NCBI RefSeq assembly: GCF_001025195.1
Contig: NZ_AP012325.1
Coordinates: 1,178,001-1,242,000, forward strand
DNA from: Bifidobacterium catenulatum DSM 16992 = JCM 1194 = LMG 11043
GTDB taxonomy: Bacteria > Actinomycetota > Actinomycetes > Actinomycetales > Bifidobacteriaceae
Length of the DNA: 64,000 bases
Direction of reading: 5' to 3'
The notes below the pieces were generated by a model. That model worked only from the letters and a program-made list of their open reading frames with translations, had not been told where the DNA came from and did no database searches. Position numbers and translations under genes: made by a program. This document shows, one piece after another, positions 24,910 to 35,907 of the stretch. Each line of letters opens with the position of its first letter. Position 1 is the stretch's first letter.

Positions 24910-24992
24910 GCTGTTCCTTATATTCCTTGTATTCCTTGAGGATGATCTTTGTTGTTCTTCGCTTACGTTTGATTGCGCCGCTCGCGATCGCC

Positions 24993-26300
24993 TCACGCGT
25001 TTTCGACGACGCCAAGGGCCTTCTTGCCACGACGGATCAATGCGAAACGACCATGCAGGAAATCGTTTTCGTTCAAAATCTGCTCCTCGTCTTCAACACG
25101 GGTGTTGTTCAGATACACGCCACCGGCCTTAATCGTCTTGCGCGCTTCGGAAATCGACTTGAACAGTCCGGCCTTCATGCCGGCTTCCGCCACACGGTCG
25201 CCCACCGCGGCCTTGGCGAACTCGTCGTCGATCTTCACGCCGTCAAGAGCTGCTTCAAGCGTAGACTCGTCAACGCCTGCAAGATCGCCACCACGGCCGA
25301 ACAGCGCACCGGCCGCCTCAATGGCCTGTCGGGTGGCTTCCTCACCATGAACCAGACTGGTGACCTCCCAAGCCAAGGTGCGTTGTGCCTCACGCGCGCC
25401 CGGATTGGTCTTGCTCTCCTCCACAAGACGTTCGATCTCCACCTTCGGCAGGAACGTGAACACCTTCAGCAGGTTCTCCATCTCGCTGTCGGGACGGTTG
25501 AACCAGAACTGGTAGAACTTGTACGGGCTCAGCATGGTTCCGTCGAGCCAAACGGCGTTACCCTCGGACTTGCCGAACTTCTTGCCCTGAGCGTCGGTGA
25601 TGATCGGACTGGTGAACACGTTCACATCCACGCCACGTACCTTGTGGATCAGGTCAAGACCGGACGTGAGGTTGCCCCACTGGTCGGATCCGCCAAGCTC
25701 AAGCACGCAATGGTATTCGTCGAACAGGTGCAGGAAGTCGTTGCCCTGCAGCACCTGGTAGCTGAACTCGGTGAAGGAAATGCCATCTTCGGAATTCAAT
25801 CGACGGGCAACGGTGTCTTTGGCGAGCATAGTGCCCAAACGGAAGTTCTTACCAACGTCACGCAGGAAGTCGATGACGTTCATGGAGGCAGTCCAATCGT
25901 AATTGGACACAAAACGAACCGGGTTGCTGCCTTCCACTTCGAGAATGCCGCCGATCTGCGCCTTCAGACGCTCAGCCCAACCAGCCACGACGTCTTTCGG
26001 ATTGAGCGTACGTTCGCCCGATTGGCGAGGATCGCCGATCAAGCCGGTGGCACCGCCTACCAGAGCGATCGGATGATGGCCCGCTGCCTGAAGGTGACGC
26101 ATGTTGATGAGCTGCACCAAATTGCCGATATGCAGAGAGGCAGCAGTCGGGTCGAAACCGCAATAATAGGAAATGGGATCTCCGTTCAACGCTTCGGCGA
26201 GTCGATCCCTGTCAGTGGACTGGGAAATCAACCCGCGCCATTCCAGTTCATCGAGGACGGACTCGAAACCGGCCTCCTTGAAATCGATGACGTGAGCCAT
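24993..26300 (-). CDS. tyrS: Tyrosyl-tRNA synthetase
   Basis: 435 residues, normal for bacterial TyrRS. Class I signatures are both present: HIGH-like ASLHIGN and KMSKS-like KFGKSEG. The tyrosine pocket block is YQVLQGNDF, and a C-terminal S4 RNA-binding domain begins about residue 365. It charges tRNA-Tyr in the cytosol. It is the first gene of the minus-strand run tyrS-TPR-HAD-tlyA, and 83 bp separate it from the TPR gene. No T-box leader was seen upstream. Confidence 0.96.
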   Translation of the reverse strand: MAHVIDFKEAGFESVLDELEWRGLISQSTDRDRLAEALNGDPISYYCGFDPTAASLHIGNLVQLINMRHLQAAGHHPIALVGGATGLIGDPRQSGERTLNPKDVVAGWAERLKAQIGGILEVEGSNPVRFVSNYDWTASMNVIDFLRDVGKNFRLGTMLAKDTVARRLNSEDGISFTEFSYQVLQGNDFLHLFDEYHCVLELGGSDQWGNLTSGLDLIHKVRGVDVNVFTSPIITDAQGKKFGKSEGNAVWLDGTMLSPYKFYQFWFNRPDSEMENLLKVFTFLPKVEIERLVEESKTNPGAREAQRTLAWEVTSLVHGEEATRQAIEAAGALFGRGGDLAGVDESTLEAALDGVKIDDEFAKAAVGDRVAEAGMKAGLFKSISEARKTIKAGGVYLNNTRVEDEEQILNENDFLHGRFALIRRGKKALGVVENA

Positions 26301-26471
26301 AGCTGTGTTTTCTCCCTATTGAATTGCGGATGATACTGCGTTTTACGCATCCTACAGTTTCGCAGAAGATGAAGACAGGCACACGCGGTGTTTTTGCCAT
26401 CATCCATCAACCATCGTGCATACAAGTAAAGTTAGAAGGAGAATCCCCATACCAAGACGGGAGATATCTGC

Positions 26472-26696
26472 ATGGACCGCAAAGGCATGAAGGTTGCGGC
26501 TAAGAAAACCCAGAGAAAACATTATTGGATGATAGTCGTCATTTGTCTGTTCGCTTCGGTGTTCGGTGTTGCATACACGTCATCGACGCTCTCGGTCAAT
26601 ATCTCGCCTGTCGTTCTTTCGAGCGGCAGGCGATTTCATGTCGTTGCTTATTGCGCGATTATTTGCGACGCAGCATTTCGTGCAGAGTTTCGATGA
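26472..26696 (+). pseudogene. N-terminal stub of an MFS-type transporter
   Basis: A 74-codon frame. The first 48 residues or so (KKTQRKHYWMIVVICLFASV, then YTSSTLSVNISPVV) look like the cytosolic tail and first helix of an MFS permease. After about 26615 the reading frame runs into DNA that is antisense to the end of the next gene and loses the hydrophobic pattern. The rest of the transporter is missing. It could alternatively be a small one-helix protein. Confidence 0.45.
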
Positions 26697-27462
26697 TCTT
26701 GCTGTATTTGATGGAATCCGTGAAACGCAGGCGTGGGAATGCGTTGATCATACGACGCTGCTGCTTGTTCAGGATAGATGTGGCAGTGGCCTGCATATTG
26801 GCAAGAATCTCCTGCGAAGAGTCCGACCAATCCTGAACCTTGTCTTGTACCTTGTCACGGAATTTGTCTCGGAAAACGTCCGTGCCCCATTGCAGAGAAT
26901 CGCCGGCCTTCTCCGCATATGCCTGCACGGTTTCGCTGAACTTCGCAAGATTATCGGCCAAATCGATGATGCCGAGCACTGTGATAATGGTATCCGCGAC
27001 GATAAGCGCCATGAAAATCACACACATCCAATGCACCGCAGGCAAAGGAATCATCTGCGTGACACGATTCACTTCAGGCTGTATCACATCGGTGATGAGC
27101 ACACCCAGCAAACCGAACACCACCGCTCCAAGCAGACAAATGCGCCCTTGAATGTTGAATCGGCGATGACTGTAATCCCACCACCGCGCGTGGAATAGCT
27201 TTTCCATGCCCCATGACGTGACGTATTCAAGCATGCATGCGCCAATCGAGGAGATGAGAAAAACAGCGAAGGGATTATGCAGATCATGCAGTAACACAAT
27301 CGCAAGAACGGCTCCACAACCGTAGATCGGACAGATGGGACCATTCAGGAAACCACGATTCACCAAGCGACGTTCCGAAACGGACACAAGAATCGACTCG
27401 TATACCCATCCGGCAAATGAATAGAACAGAAACCATAAGAACAGGTATTCCAACAGGAGCAT
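26659..27462 (-). CDS. PF06541-type multi-spanning membrane protein
   Basis: 267 residues. The opening FLFYSFAGWVYESILVSVSE, followed by RGFLNGPICPIYGCGAV, is the signature of the putative ABC-transporter type IV family (CmpB-like), of unknown function. Five or six helices occupy residues 1-170. The cytosolic C-terminal part (170-267) is amphipathic and charged (DKFRDKVQDKVQDW), unlike shorter family members. It lies 12 bp after the HD-domain gene on the same strand, so they form an operon. Confidence 0.75.
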   Translation of the reverse strand: MLLLEYLFLWFLFYSFAGWVYESILVSVSERRLVNRGFLNGPICPIYGCGAVLAIVLLHDLHNPFAVFLISSIGACMLEYVTSWGMEKLFHARWWDYSHRRFNIQGRICLLGAVVFGLLGVLITDVIQPEVNRVTQMIPLPAVHWMCVIFMALIVADTIITVLGIIDLADNLAKFSETVQAYAEKAGDSLQWGTDVFRDKFRDKVQDKVQDWSDSSQEILANMQATATSILNKQQRRMINAFPRLRFTDSIKYSKIIETLHEMLRRK

Positions 27463-27474
27463 GCCTTTGAGCCG

Positions 27475-27984
27475 TCACTTTCCACTTATGCACGTATTGG
27501 TTTTCGTCTTATAAAAGCGGTCAAAGCTGAACGTCTCCCGTGTGGCGCTGATCTTATCTGCGATAGTCACCAAATACCCTTCAAGATACCGAGGCGGTAT
27601 CGGTGTCAAAGGAAACATATGGTTCTCAATGCTGTCACGTTCCACTCTATTGAGATGGAAATCGCGCATGGCATTGCGCATGGCGGTGCCACCATGGGTG
27701 AAACCATGCATACGATGCCGGCCACCATCATGAGCATGCCAGTCGTATAGAAAATAATCATGCAGCAAAGCGGCGCGAATCAACGAATGCAAATTCACCC
27801 TATGCCATAAGTGCAGCCTGTCTGCGATCCATACGGTCAGACAGGCCACACGAATGGAATGCGCAAACGTGGTGACCACGCCATGCTGGTAACAAACTCT
27901 TTCGATCTGCATATGCTCATGACACAGTATTTCCTGGCCGTGAAGTCGAACAAGCTGCTGTATCTGCGTTCGTGTCAGTGGCAC
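27475..27984 (-). CDS. HD-domain phosphohydrolase
   Basis: 169 residues with metal ligands in order: His in FAHSIRVA, His-Asp in LLHDYFLYDWH, His in HGFTHGG, His in IENHMFPL and Asp in TIADKISA. This is the HD fold, which cleaves phosphoesters, often nucleotides or cyclic nucleotides. The substrate is unknown. The start is GTG with AAAGG upstream. It lies 33 bp after argH and 12 bp before the PF06541 membrane gene, its likely partner. Confidence 0.85.
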   Translation of the reverse strand: MPLTRTQIQQLVRLHGQEILCHEHMQIERVCYQHGVVTTFAHSIRVACLTVWIADRLHLWHRVNLHSLIRAALLHDYFLYDWHAHDGGRHRMHGFTHGGTAMRNAMRDFHLNRVERDSIENHMFPLTPIPPRYLEGYLVTIADKISATRETFSFDRFYKTKTNTCISGK

Positions 27985-28017
27985 CGCTTTGCCTTTGTTT
28001 ATGTATTGTTGCTGTAG

Positions 28018-29505
28018 TTACTTAAGCAATGATTCCGGCGTCTTATATGCCGGGCCATCACTGACGGAGTTTGCGAAGGCACGCAGCTGTTCAATGGCGG
28101 TTTTCGCGGAAACGATCTGCTCGCGCACACGCAGCGGAGACGTACCTCCCTTGCCATTGCGAGCGGAAACCGAGCCTTCGGTGGACAGCACTTCGCGCAC
28201 TTCAGGCGCCTTGTCGGCCGGAAGGAATTCCTTGAAGACCTCGACAAAGTCATCGTCAGTCAGGTCCCACAGTTCCTGGCCGCGGTCTTCGGCGATCTTC
28301 ACGCATGCGCCGGAAAGCTCATGCGCATGGCGGAACGGCACTCCGTTCTTAACGAGCCATTCGGCGATGTCGGTGGCGAGGGCGAAACCGGTCGGGGCTT
28401 CTGCTTCGAGGCGTTCCTTGTTGAAGACCATGGTGCCGACCATGCCGGTGAACGCGGGAAGGAGCACTTCCAGCGTGTCGACCTGATCGAATACGGCTTC
28501 CTTGTCTTCCTGAAGATCACGCGCATAAGCGGTGGGTAGGCCCTTCAGCGTGGTGAGCAAACCGGCCAGATCGCCGATGAGACGTCCGGACTTGCCTCGT
28601 GCAAGTTCTGCGATATCCGGGTTCTTCTTCTGCGGCATGATGGACGATCCAGTGGAATAGGCGTCATCAAGGCGCACGAACGCGAATTCCTGGGTGTTCC
28701 AGATGATGATTTCTTCAGACAGTCGGCTGATATCGACGCCTACCATGGCCGCAATGAATGCGAATTCGGCGACCAGATCACGGCTGGCGGTGCCGTCGAT
28801 GGAGTTCGCGGTCACCTTGGAGAAACCAAGTTCGCGGGCCACGGCCACCGGCTCCAAGCCAAGGGTGTTGCCGGCGAGAGCGCCGGAACCATACGGGCTT
28901 GCGTCGATGCGCTTGTCCCAATCGGCAAGACGTTCCACATCGCGCAGCAGCGGCCACACGTGAGCCATCAGCTGGTGTGCGAGCAATACCGGCTGGGCGT
29001 GCTGCATGTGGGTGCGGCCCGGCATGACAGTGCGTCCAGCCTTTTCGGCCTGTTCGGTCAGTGTCGCGGCGAGGCCGAGCAGCATTTTGGCGATGACGCG
29101 GCTGTGGCGACGGAGCCACATGCGGATCAGTGCGGCGATCTGGTCGTTGCGAGAACGGCCGGCGCGGAGCTTGCCTCCAAGTTCGTCTCCGGCAATCTGC
29201 AGCAGTCCACGTTCCAATGCGGTGGCTTCGTCCTCATCGTCTTCGATTGGAGCAAATGCACCGGAATCCACACGACGCTGCAGCTCGTCGAGAGCATCTT
29301 CCATACGCTGCAGCTCGTCAGCGGTCAACAGTCCCGCGCGTCCGAGCGCACGGGCGTGGGCGCGTGAGCCTGCGATATCGTCGTCGGCAAGACGCCAATC
29401 GAATTGGGTGGACTTGCTCAGTCGCGCGAGTTCCGGAGACGGGCCGGACTTGAAACGGCCGCCCCACAGGGCGAGGTGTTCACCATTGGTTGTGCTCTCG
29501 GTCAT
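28018..29505 (-). CDS. argH: Argininosuccinate lyase
   Basis: 495 residues. It splits argininosuccinate into arginine and fumarate, the last step of synthesis. The fumarase-superfamily signature [11 protein letters not shown] is present, as are [20 protein letters not shown] and [11 protein letters not shown]. The start is the ATG at 29505 ([10 protein letters not shown]); the frame is open to 29772 but that part overlaps argG. It lies 109 bp after argG. It is a homotetramer in the cytosol. Confidence 0.96.
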   Translation of the reverse strand: MTESTTNGEHLALWGGRFKSGPSPELARLSKSTQFDWRLADDDIAGSRAHARALGRAGLLTADELQRMEDALDELQRRVDSGAFAPIEDDEDEATALERGLLQIAGDELGGKLRAGRSRNDQIAALIRMWLRRHSRVIAKMLLGLAATLTEQAEKAGRTVMPGRTHMQHAQPVLLAHQLMAHVWPLLRDVERLADWDKRIDASPYGSGALAGNTLGLEPVAVARELGFSKVTANSIDGTASRDLVAEFAFIAAMVGVDISRLSEEIIIWNTQEFAFVRLDDAYSTGSSIMPQKKNPDIAELARGKSGRLIGDLAGLLTTLKGLPTAYARDLQEDKEAVFDQVDTLEVLLPAFTGMVGTMVFNKERLEAEAPTGFALATDIAEWLVKNGVPFRHAHELSGACVKIAEDRGQELWDLTDDDFVEVFKEFLPADKAPEVREVLSTEGSVSARNGKGGTSPLRVREQIVSAKTAIEQLRAFANSVSDGPAYKTPESLLK

Positions 29506-29614
29506 TGTTACTTCATTCTCCTTGCAGATATGGCTGAGGGAGAGAATACCAGTCAGGATAGTCCTAACGGTACACTCTCCCCCATTATCGAGACGATTTG
29601 GTGTAAAAACCCGC

Positions 29615-30853
29615 TTACTCGACGCTGTTTTCCGGAACCTCGATTCCATTGCCGAACTTGACGTCGCGGGCTGCGGCCACACGGCTCGGCAGACCGTAGA
29701 TGTCGATGAAGCCGTTGGACGACTTCTGATCGAAGCTGTCGCCGGAATCGTAGGTGGCCAGATTGTAGTCATACAGCGAGGTGTCGGAACGACGACCGGT
29801 CACGACGGCGCGGCCACCATGCAGAATCATGCGGATTTCGCCGGAAACATACTTCTGGGTATCTTCGATGAAGGCGTTCAGGGACTGCGTTGCCGGGGAG
29901 AACCACTGCGCATCGTAGACTAGTTCGGCCCAGCGCTTGTCGATATCACGCTTGATGCGATGCTGCTCGCGTTCGAGGCAGCAGTTTTCGAGTTCCTGGT
30001 GGGCGGTGATCAGTGCGATAGCGCCCGGAGCCTCGTACAGCTCGCGGGACTTGATGCCGACCAGACGGTCCTCGATCAGATCGATACGTCCGATGCCCTG
30101 TGCGCCTGCGCGACGGTTCATCTCTTCGATGGCCTGCAGCGGAGTAACGTCGTGACCGTCGATCTTGACAGGGATGCCCTGCTTGAATTCGATGACGACC
30201 TCATCTTCGACCGGCGGGAATGCCGGATCGTCGGTGTAAGAGTAGCAGTCCTTGGTTGGGCCGTTCCACGGATCCTCAAGGAATCCGGTTTCGATGGCAC
30301 GGCCCCACACGTTCTGGTCGATGGAGAACGGGCTCTTCTCGGTCTGCACGATCGGAAGCTTGTGCTCCTTAGCGAATGCAATCTCGACGTCGCGCGTCAG
30401 CGACAGGTCACGGATCGGGCTGATGGCCTTCAGCGTCGGGTCGATGGAGGAGATGGACACCTCGAAACGGACCTGGTCGTTGCCCTTGCCGGTGCAGCCA
30501 TGGGAGATGGTGTCGGCGCCGAACTGGTGGGCGGCGCGCACAAGATGCTTGGAGATGAGCGGGCGGGAAATGGCGGAAACCAGCGGATACACACCCTCAT
30601 ATAGGGCGTTGGCCTTCAGCGCCTTCATGCAGTACTCATTGGCGAACTCGTCGCGGGCGTCTACCACATACGCTTCAACGGCACCGCAGGCAAGCGCACG
30701 CTGCTTGATGGTTTCGAGGCTTTCGCCACCCTGGCCGACGTCGAGGGATACGGCCACGACATCCTTGCCGGTGCGTTCCTTCAGATATGAAATGGCGACG
30801 GAGGTATCCAGACCACCGGAGTACGCCAGAACGAGACGATTTTGATCGCTCAT
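29615..30853 (-). CDS. argG: Argininosuccinate synthase
   Basis: 412 residues. It joins citrulline and aspartate with ATP. The PP-loop [16 protein letters not shown] is at the N-terminus, with the substrate-binding [14 protein letters not shown] and [11 protein letters not shown] further on. The ATG at 30853 has AAAGGG upstream; the frame is open seven codons further. An ArgR-box-like sequence lies in the 95-bp gap to argR, so it probably has its own regulated promoter. Confidence 0.96.
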   Translation of the reverse strand: MSDQNRLVLAYSGGLDTSVAISYLKERTGKDVVAVSLDVGQGGESLETIKQRALACGAVEAYVVDARDEFANEYCMKALKANALYEGVYPLVSAISRPLISKHLVRAAHQFGADTISHGCTGKGNDQVRFEVSISSIDPTLKAISPIRDLSLTRDVEIAFAKEHKLPIVQTEKSPFSIDQNVWGRAIETGFLEDPWNGPTKDCYSYTDDPAFPPVEDEVVIEFKQGIPVKIDGHDVTPLQAIEEMNRRAGAQGIGRIDLIEDRLVGIKSRELYEAPGAIALITAHQELENCCLEREQHRIKRDIDKRWAELVYDAQWFSPATQSLNAFIEDTQKYVSGEIRMILHGGRAVVTGRRSDTSLYDYNLATYDSGDSFDQKSSNGFIDIYGLPSRVAAARDVKFGNGIEVPENSVE

Positions 30854-30902
30854 GGTTTCCCTTTCTAACATCAAACGTTATTCATCAGTATATGCAATGC
30901 TC

Positions 30903-30921
30903 TGTATATTTATGCATATAT
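30903..30921. promoter_or_regulatory. Possible ARG box upstream of argG
   Basis: TGTATATTTATGCATATAT is an AT-rich partial palindrome like ArgR operators (TGCATAATTATGCA-type), 50-70 bp before argG. It is a weaker match than the argC site. Confidence 0.4.
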
Positions 30922-30948
30922 GGTGCGTCGTGTCCACTATATGGCTAT

Positions 30949-31464
30949 TCAGCCTTTGGACACAACGTCCAACAGCCATTGCGCACGCTGTTTCGCATAA
31001 TCGTCATCGGCACAGATCACCATGACGGTATCGTCCCCGGCAATGGTGCCGAGCACTCCGTCGATGGGCTGCTTGTCAACCACACTTGCCACATACTGAG
31101 CCGCGCCAGACGGCGTGTGGACCACCACCAGATTCCTGGCCGCAGCGACCGAAGTGACTAATCCGGAAAGCACACGGTTCATCTGCTGTTCCGTTTTTGC
31201 ATCAGGATTGGCCGATGCGGCTTCTTCCGGCTGTTTGCCCAGCGCATAGGCCACGGTTCCGTCAGCCAAACGGGTTTTGATGGCATGGATCTCGTCGAGA
31301 TCGCGGCTCAAGGTGGCCTGGGTCACTTCGATGCCCTGATTTGCGAGAATCTGCGACAATTGCGATTGCGAGGTGACGATGCGCGTCAGCAACGCCTGCT
31401 CGATGGCGCTCAATCGAGCAGCCCGTGTGGCAGGGCGTTGCAGCGCAGGCGTTTGGTCCGCCAT
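30949..31464 (-). CDS. argR: Arginine repressor ArgR
   Basis: 171 residues. The N-terminal winged helix spans about 15-85 ([35 protein letters not shown]), where the TLSRDL helix reads DNA. The C-terminal domain binds arginine and forms hexamers ([15 protein letters not shown]). With arginine it represses the arg genes. Its ATG overlaps the argF stop. Placement inside the operon it controls is usual for bifidobacteria. Confidence 0.95.
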   Translation of the reverse strand: MADQTPALQRPATRAARLSAIEQALLTRIVTSQSQLSQILANQGIEVTQATLSRDLDEIHAIKTRLADGTVAYALGKQPEEAASANPDAKTEQQMNRVLSGLVTSVAAARNLVVVHTPSGAAQYVASVVDKQPIDGVLGTIAGDDTVMVICADDDYAKQRAQWLLDVVSKG

Positions 31465-32432
31465 CAGGCCAGCAGGCTTTCATCGCCGCGGGCCTTGCCG
31501 GCAAGCCAAGTCAGCAGCGCCTTCTGCGCATGCAGACGGTTACCGGCCTCATCCCAAACCACGGACTGTGGTCCGTCGATGACTTCGGAGGTGACCTCCT
31601 TGCCACGGTATGCAGGCAGGCAATGCTGGAAGATGGCATCTTCCTTGGCGTAAGACATGAGATCGGCGTTCACCTGATAATCCCAGAACGGCTTGGAACG
31701 GATGGAGTATTCCGATTCTTCGCCCATGGAAACCCACGTGTCGGTGAACACGCAGTCAGCGCCGGCGACCGCTTCCTTCGGGTCCGTGGTCACCAGCACG
31801 GACCCGCCGGTTTCGGATGCGATGGCTTCGGCATCGGCAACGATCTGCGGATCCGGCAGATAGCCGTTCGGGCCTGCAACGCGTACGTTCATGCCGGCCA
31901 CGGCACCGCCGAGAAGGTAGGAGTTTGACATGTTGTTGGCCGCATCACCGAGGTAGGCGATGGTTTGGTTCTTCAGATTGTCGACGCCCCCACGATGCTC
32001 GGCAATGGTCTGGAAGTCGGCAAGAATCTGGCAAGGGTGGAATTCATCGGTCAAAGCGTTCACCACCGGATGGGTGGAATACTTCGCCATTTCCTCCACA
32101 CGATCCTGACCGAAGGTGCGCCACACCACACCATAGGCCATGCGGTCAAGTACACGTGCGGTGTCTGCCACCGGTTCGCCACGGCCCAGCTGGGATCCGG
32201 ACTTGTCGATGACCAGCGGATAGCCGCCCAGTTCGGCAACGCCAATGGAGAAGCTGGAACGGGTTCGGGTGCTCGGCTTGTCGAAGATCACCGCGATGCC
32301 CTGCGGTCCGGCGAACGGCTGATGGTAGAAACGGTTGTTATGGAATTTGATGGCAAGTTCGAGAACCTGCTTCTGCTCTTCATGGTTGAGATCGTCATCG
32401 CGCAACATGTGACGCAATTCAGGAGTTGCCAT
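31464..32432 (-). CDS. argF: Ornithine carbamoyltransferase
   Basis: 322 residues. It makes citrulline from ornithine and carbamoyl phosphate. The carbamoyl-phosphate loop STRTRSS, the HPCQILAD block and the C-terminal [11 protein letters not shown] are all present. It ends within the argR start and lies 50 bp after argD. The anabolic role follows from the complete biosynthetic context; no arginine deiminase gene is near. Confidence 0.96.
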   Translation of the reverse strand: MATPELRHMLRDDDLNHEEQKQVLELAIKFHNNRFYHQPFAGPQGIAVIFDKPSTRTRSSFSIGVAELGGYPLVIDKSGSQLGRGEPVADTARVLDRMAYGVVWRTFGQDRVEEMAKYSTHPVVNALTDEFHPCQILADFQTIAEHRGGVDNLKNQTIAYLGDAANNMSNSYLLGGAVAGMNVRVAGPNGYLPDPQIVADAEAIASETGGSVLVTTDPKEAVAGADCVFTDTWVSMGEESEYSIRSKPFWDYQVNADLMSYAKEDAIFQHCLPAYRGKEVTSEVIDGPQSVVWDEAGNRLHAQKALLTWLAGKARGDESLLA

Positions 32433-32482
32433 TGCTGGCTCCTTTCAAAAGATTTCCGGTTCGTTGTGATTGGCGGCTATGT

Positions 32483-33778
32483 TCAGTCGTTGGGAAGATC
32501 CGTGGGGATCTTCGCGAGGATGGAGATGGCCTGATCAATATCCTGTTCGGTCACCACCAACGGAGGGACAAGACGAAGCGCATCCGGCGCCACCGCGTTG
32601 ACAATCAGACCGTGCTCCAACACCCAATTCATCGCCGCATGCGCGCATGGATGGGCAAGTTCGACCGCATCGAGCAAGCCACGTCCACGCACGGAGACGA
32701 AGAGCGGATTACCGCAAGCCATGATGCCGTCACGCAATTGCTGGCCACGCGCCTCGGCGTTGGACACAAGGCCGTCTTCCTCAATGGTTTCCAACGTGGC
32801 CAACGCGGCGGCCGCTCCGAGAGGATTGCCCGCAAAGGTGGAGCCGTGGGATCCTGGGGTGAACAGCGCGGAAAGCTTGGCGCCGAAAGAGATCATGCCA
32901 CCCATCGGGAAACCGCCTGCAACGCCCTTGGCGAAGGTTACGATATCCGGAACCACTCCGCCCGCAAGATCCTCACGCTGGAATGCGAACCAGGATCCGG
33001 TGCGCCCGATGCCTGTCTGGACCTCATCGATGATGAGCAACGCATTGTTGTCGTCGCACATCTGACGGGCCTTCTTCACGTAGTCGGCACCAAGCGGGCG
33101 CACGCCGGCCTCACCTTGAATCAGCTCCATGATGACGGCTGCAACAGGACCCTTGCCATATTTGCCGGGACCGGTTTCGGCAAACGCGTCATGCAACGCG
33201 GCATCGTCACTAGCTTCGACAAATTCGATATTGGGAACCAGCGGCTCGAACACTTCTCGGATAGCGGGCTTCCACGTTGCGGACAGCGCGCCCATGGTAC
33301 GCCCATGGAAACCGTGGGTCATGGCGATGATACGTGCCGGCTTTCCGCCAATGGCAGGCGATGCGCCCGGTAAGGTGCGGCCATACAGTTTGGCGAGTTT
33401 CAATGCCGCCTCGTTACCTTCCGCTCCGGAGTTGCCGAAATACACATGCGATCCCTCGGGAGCGCCTGCAAGCTCAATGAGCTTCGACGCCAGTTTGATC
33501 TGCGGCTCCGTAGCGAAGTAGTTGCTCACATGGGCGGCTTTAGCGGCCTGCTCGCTGATGGCCTTCACCCATTTCGGATGGGCGTAGCCGAGCGCGTTCA
33601 CTGCGATGCCCGCAAGGAAGTCGAGGTATTCATTGCCATCGACGTCCCAGATATGCGCGCCTTTGCCATAATCCATAACGCGCAGAGGCGTGCCGAACAC
33701 GTTCATGTGCACCTGGGAGTACTTCCCCAGCCACTTGGCGTCCTCACTGCCGAGGTTTTCCAACTGTTCAGTTGCCAT
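32483..33778 (-). CDS. argD: Acetylornithine aminotransferase
   Basis: 431 residues. PLP-dependent class III transaminase that makes N-acetylornithine from the semialdehyde and glutamate. [18 protein letters not shown] binds the PLP phosphate, [13 protein letters not shown] holds the PLP aspartate, and [12 protein letters not shown] holds the Schiff-base lysine. Its start overlaps the end of argB by 11 bp, so it is translationally coupled. Confidence 0.95.
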   Translation of the reverse strand: MATEQLENLGSEDAKWLGKYSQVHMNVFGTPLRVMDYGKGAHIWDVDGNEYLDFLAGIAVNALGYAHPKWVKAISEQAAKAAHVSNYFATEPQIKLASKLIELAGAPEGSHVYFGNSGAEGNEAALKLAKLYGRTLPGASPAIGGKPARIIAMTHGFHGRTMGALSATWKPAIREVFEPLVPNIEFVEASDDAALHDAFAETGPGKYGKGPVAAVIMELIQGEAGVRPLGADYVKKARQMCDDNNALLIIDEVQTGIGRTGSWFAFQREDLAGGVVPDIVTFAKGVAGGFPMGGMISFGAKLSALFTPGSHGSTFAGNPLGAAAALATLETIEEDGLVSNAEARGQQLRDGIMACGNPLFVSVRGRGLLDAVELAHPCAHAAMNWVLEHGLIVNAVAPDALRLVPPLVVTEQDIDQAISILAKIPTDLPND

Positions 33779-34724
33779 ACGAGCTCCTCATTTCAATACC
33801 GTCTTCGGGAACGACCATGGTTCCAATGCCGTCTGTGGTGAAAATCTCATTCAGGATGGAATGCGGCTTGCGTCCGTCGATAATGTGGGCGCGCGGCACG
33901 CCTCCGTCGATGGCCCTGACACAGGCCTCCATCTTGGGGCGCATGCCGCTTTCCAAATCCGGCAGCATATCGCGTAGGTTCTCCACGCCGATACGTCCGA
34001 TCAGAGAGTCCCTGTCTGGCCAATCGGCGTACAGGCCATCCACATCAGTCAACACGACCAGCTTGCTGGCGCCAAGAGCGGCCGCAAGCGCCGCAGCCGC
34101 GGAATCGGCATTCACATTCAACACTTCGGTAGCATCATCCTCATTTGGAGCCACCGAGGACACGACAGGGATGCGTCCGGCATTGATCAGATCCTCAACC
34201 GCGGATGCGTCGACGCTCACCACGTCGCCAACCAAACCAATATCGGTTGGAGAGCCATTGATGATCGGTTTGCGCTGCATGGCGGAAAAGAGCGCACCAT
34301 CTTCGCCGGAAAGACCGACCGCGAACGGACCATGGGCGTTGATCAATCCGACAAGTTCACGGGAAACCTTGCCCGTCAAAACCATACGCACCACTTCCAT
34401 GGCCTCCGGCGTGGTGACCCTCAGGCCTCCCTTGAATTCCGACTTAATGCCCAAAGCCTTAAGCATGTGAGAAATCTGCGGACCTCCGCCATGCACCACA
34501 ACCGGATGCAAGCCGACCTGTCGCAGAAACACCATATCTTCAGCGAAACAGGCCTTGAGATGATCGTCGATCATCGCATTGCCGCCATATTTGATGACGA
34601 TGCGCTGTCCAGCGAATTCCTCAAGCCATGGCAGTGCCTCGATTAGCACTTCCGCCTTTTGGTCGGCGCGCAAATCGGTATGCACGTCAAAATGGAATCC
34701 AGGTCCTTTGAGTTCCTTGGTCAT
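33768..34724 (-). CDS. argB: Acetylglutamate kinase
   Basis: 318 residues. It phosphorylates N-acetylglutamate, usually the arginine-inhibited step in the cyclic pathway. VIKYGGNAM and VHGGGPQI are the two glycine-rich loops of the amino-acid kinase fold. [15 protein letters not shown] lies next to them. The N-terminal helix ([20 protein letters not shown]) is of the kind that forms hexamers in arginine-sensitive enzymes. It lies ten bases after argJ and overlaps argD. Confidence 0.95.
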   Translation of the reverse strand: MTKELKGPGFHFDVHTDLRADQKAEVLIEALPWLEEFAGQRIVIKYGGNAMIDDHLKACFAEDMVFLRQVGLHPVVVHGGGPQISHMLKALGIKSEFKGGLRVTTPEAMEVVRMVLTGKVSRELVGLINAHGPFAVGLSGEDGALFSAMQRKPIINGSPTDIGLVGDVVSVDASAVEDLINAGRIPVVSSVAPNEDDATEVLNVNADSAAAALAAALGASKLVVLTDVDGLYADWPDRDSLIGRIGVENLRDMLPDLESGMRPKMEACVRAIDGGVPRAHIIDGRKPHSILNEIFTTDGIGTMVVPEDGIEMRSSYGN

Positions 34725-34734
34725 TACCGTTCAA

Positions 34735-35907
34735 TCAGCTTTCGTAATCTGCATTAATGTGTACGTATTCGTGGGTCAAATCGTCGGTCCAGACGGTCGC
34801 TTCCGCATTTCCCGCATGCAAATCGATGTCGATGTGCACCTCGCGCGGAGTCATATCGACTTCGGATCGGTCGCGTCCGGCTCCGCCGTTCTCACAGATA
34901 CGCACGCCATTGACATCAACCGTGACTTTATTGGAATCGTATGGCGCGACTTCCGGTGGCACAGTGCCCAACGAGCTGACAATACGTCCCCAATTCGGGT
35001 CATTGCCGGAAATGGCGCATTTCAGCAAATTGGATGCCGCTACCGCACGACCGCAAGCAAGCGCCGCATCTTCCGTGGTGGCACCAGTCACCTTGACACG
35101 GATGTCATGGCTCGCGCCTTCACCATCGCCAATGATTTGGCGTGCCAGAGACGCCGTGGCCTGCGCTACGAGATCTTTGAATTCGTCCGGATCGGGTTCG
35201 ATACCCGAAGCGCCGGATGCGAGCAGGAGCACCGTATCGTTAGTGGACATGCATCCGTCCACATCGATTCGGTTGAACGACATTTCCACTCCAGTATTCA
35301 ACGCCGCCTGCAACTGGCCGGCGCTCACCACGGCATCCGTGGTGATGACGCATAGCATGGTGGCCAACTGCGGGGCAATCATGCCCGACCCCTTGACCAT
35401 GCCTCCGATACGGAAGCCGTTGGAGCCTTCCAACTCAACAGTTTTCGGCTTGGTGTCGGTGGTCATGATGGCATGGGACGCATCCGCACCGGCCTGAGCG
35501 GTATCGGCAAGGGCCGCGAACGCTTTGCCTGCGCCAGAAAGCACATGGTCAAGAGGCAGAAGCTCACCGATCAGACCCGTGGAGCAGACCGCAACATCGC
35601 TGTCTTTGGCACCTACAAGCGCCGCGACCTTTTGGGCCGTGGCCTTGGACTGCTCATATCCCGGCTGGCCAGTGCATGCGTTTGCGCCTCCGGAATTAAG
35701 GATGACGGCTTTCACATGACCGTCGGCCACAATCTTGCGCGTCCACTGCACGGGAGCCGCGCAGAAACGATTCGAAGTGAACACTCCAGCAGCCGCATCC
35801 AGCGGACCGTTATTGACTACAAGAGCCAGATCCTTCTTGCCTTCGACTGCGGAAATACCGGCTTCCACGCCGGCCGCGGAAAAACCTTGCGCAAATGTTA
35901 CACTCAC
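34735..35907 (-). CDS. argJ: Glutamate N-acetyltransferase (ornithine acetyltransferase)
   Basis: 390 residues. It transfers the acetyl group from acetylornithine back to glutamate, closing the cyclic pathway. The self-cleavage site APQLATMLCVITTDA is intact, and Thr183 becomes the N-terminal nucleophile of the beta chain. Whether it also uses acetyl-CoA cannot be told, but no argA or argE lies in the window. It overlaps argC by four bases. Confidence 0.95.
   Translation of the reverse strand: MSVTFAQGFSAAGVEAGISAVEGKKDLALVVNNGPLDAAAGVFTSNRFCAAPVQWTRKIVADGHVKAVILNSGGANACTGQPGYEQSKATAQKVAALVGAKDSDVAVCSTGLIGELLPLDHVLSGAGKAFAALADTAQAGADASHAIMTTDTKPKTVELEGSNGFRIGGMVKGSGMIAPQLATMLCVITTDAVVSAGQLQAALNTGVEMSFNRIDVDGCMSTNDTVLLLASGASGIEPDPDEFKDLVAQATASLARQIIGDGEGASHDIRVKVTGATTEDAALACGRAVAASNLLKCAISGNDPNWGRIVSSLGTVPPEVAPYDSNKVTVDVNGVRICENGGAGRDRSEVDMTPREVHIDIDLHAGNAEATVWTDDLTHEYVHINADYES

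Noticed and set aside
24076..24939. Hydrophobic-looking 287-codon frame rich in Thr/Ile/Val on the plus strand
   Set aside because: It is antisense to the RDGDR repeats; the monotony comes from the 27-bp repeat. No ribosome site or family match supports it.
24927..26333. 468-codon plus-strand frame over tyrS
   Set aside because: Antisense of tyrosyl-tRNA synthetase.
34757..35497. 246-codon plus-strand frame over argJ
   Set aside because: Antisense of argJ, whose autocleavage motif and length are normal.
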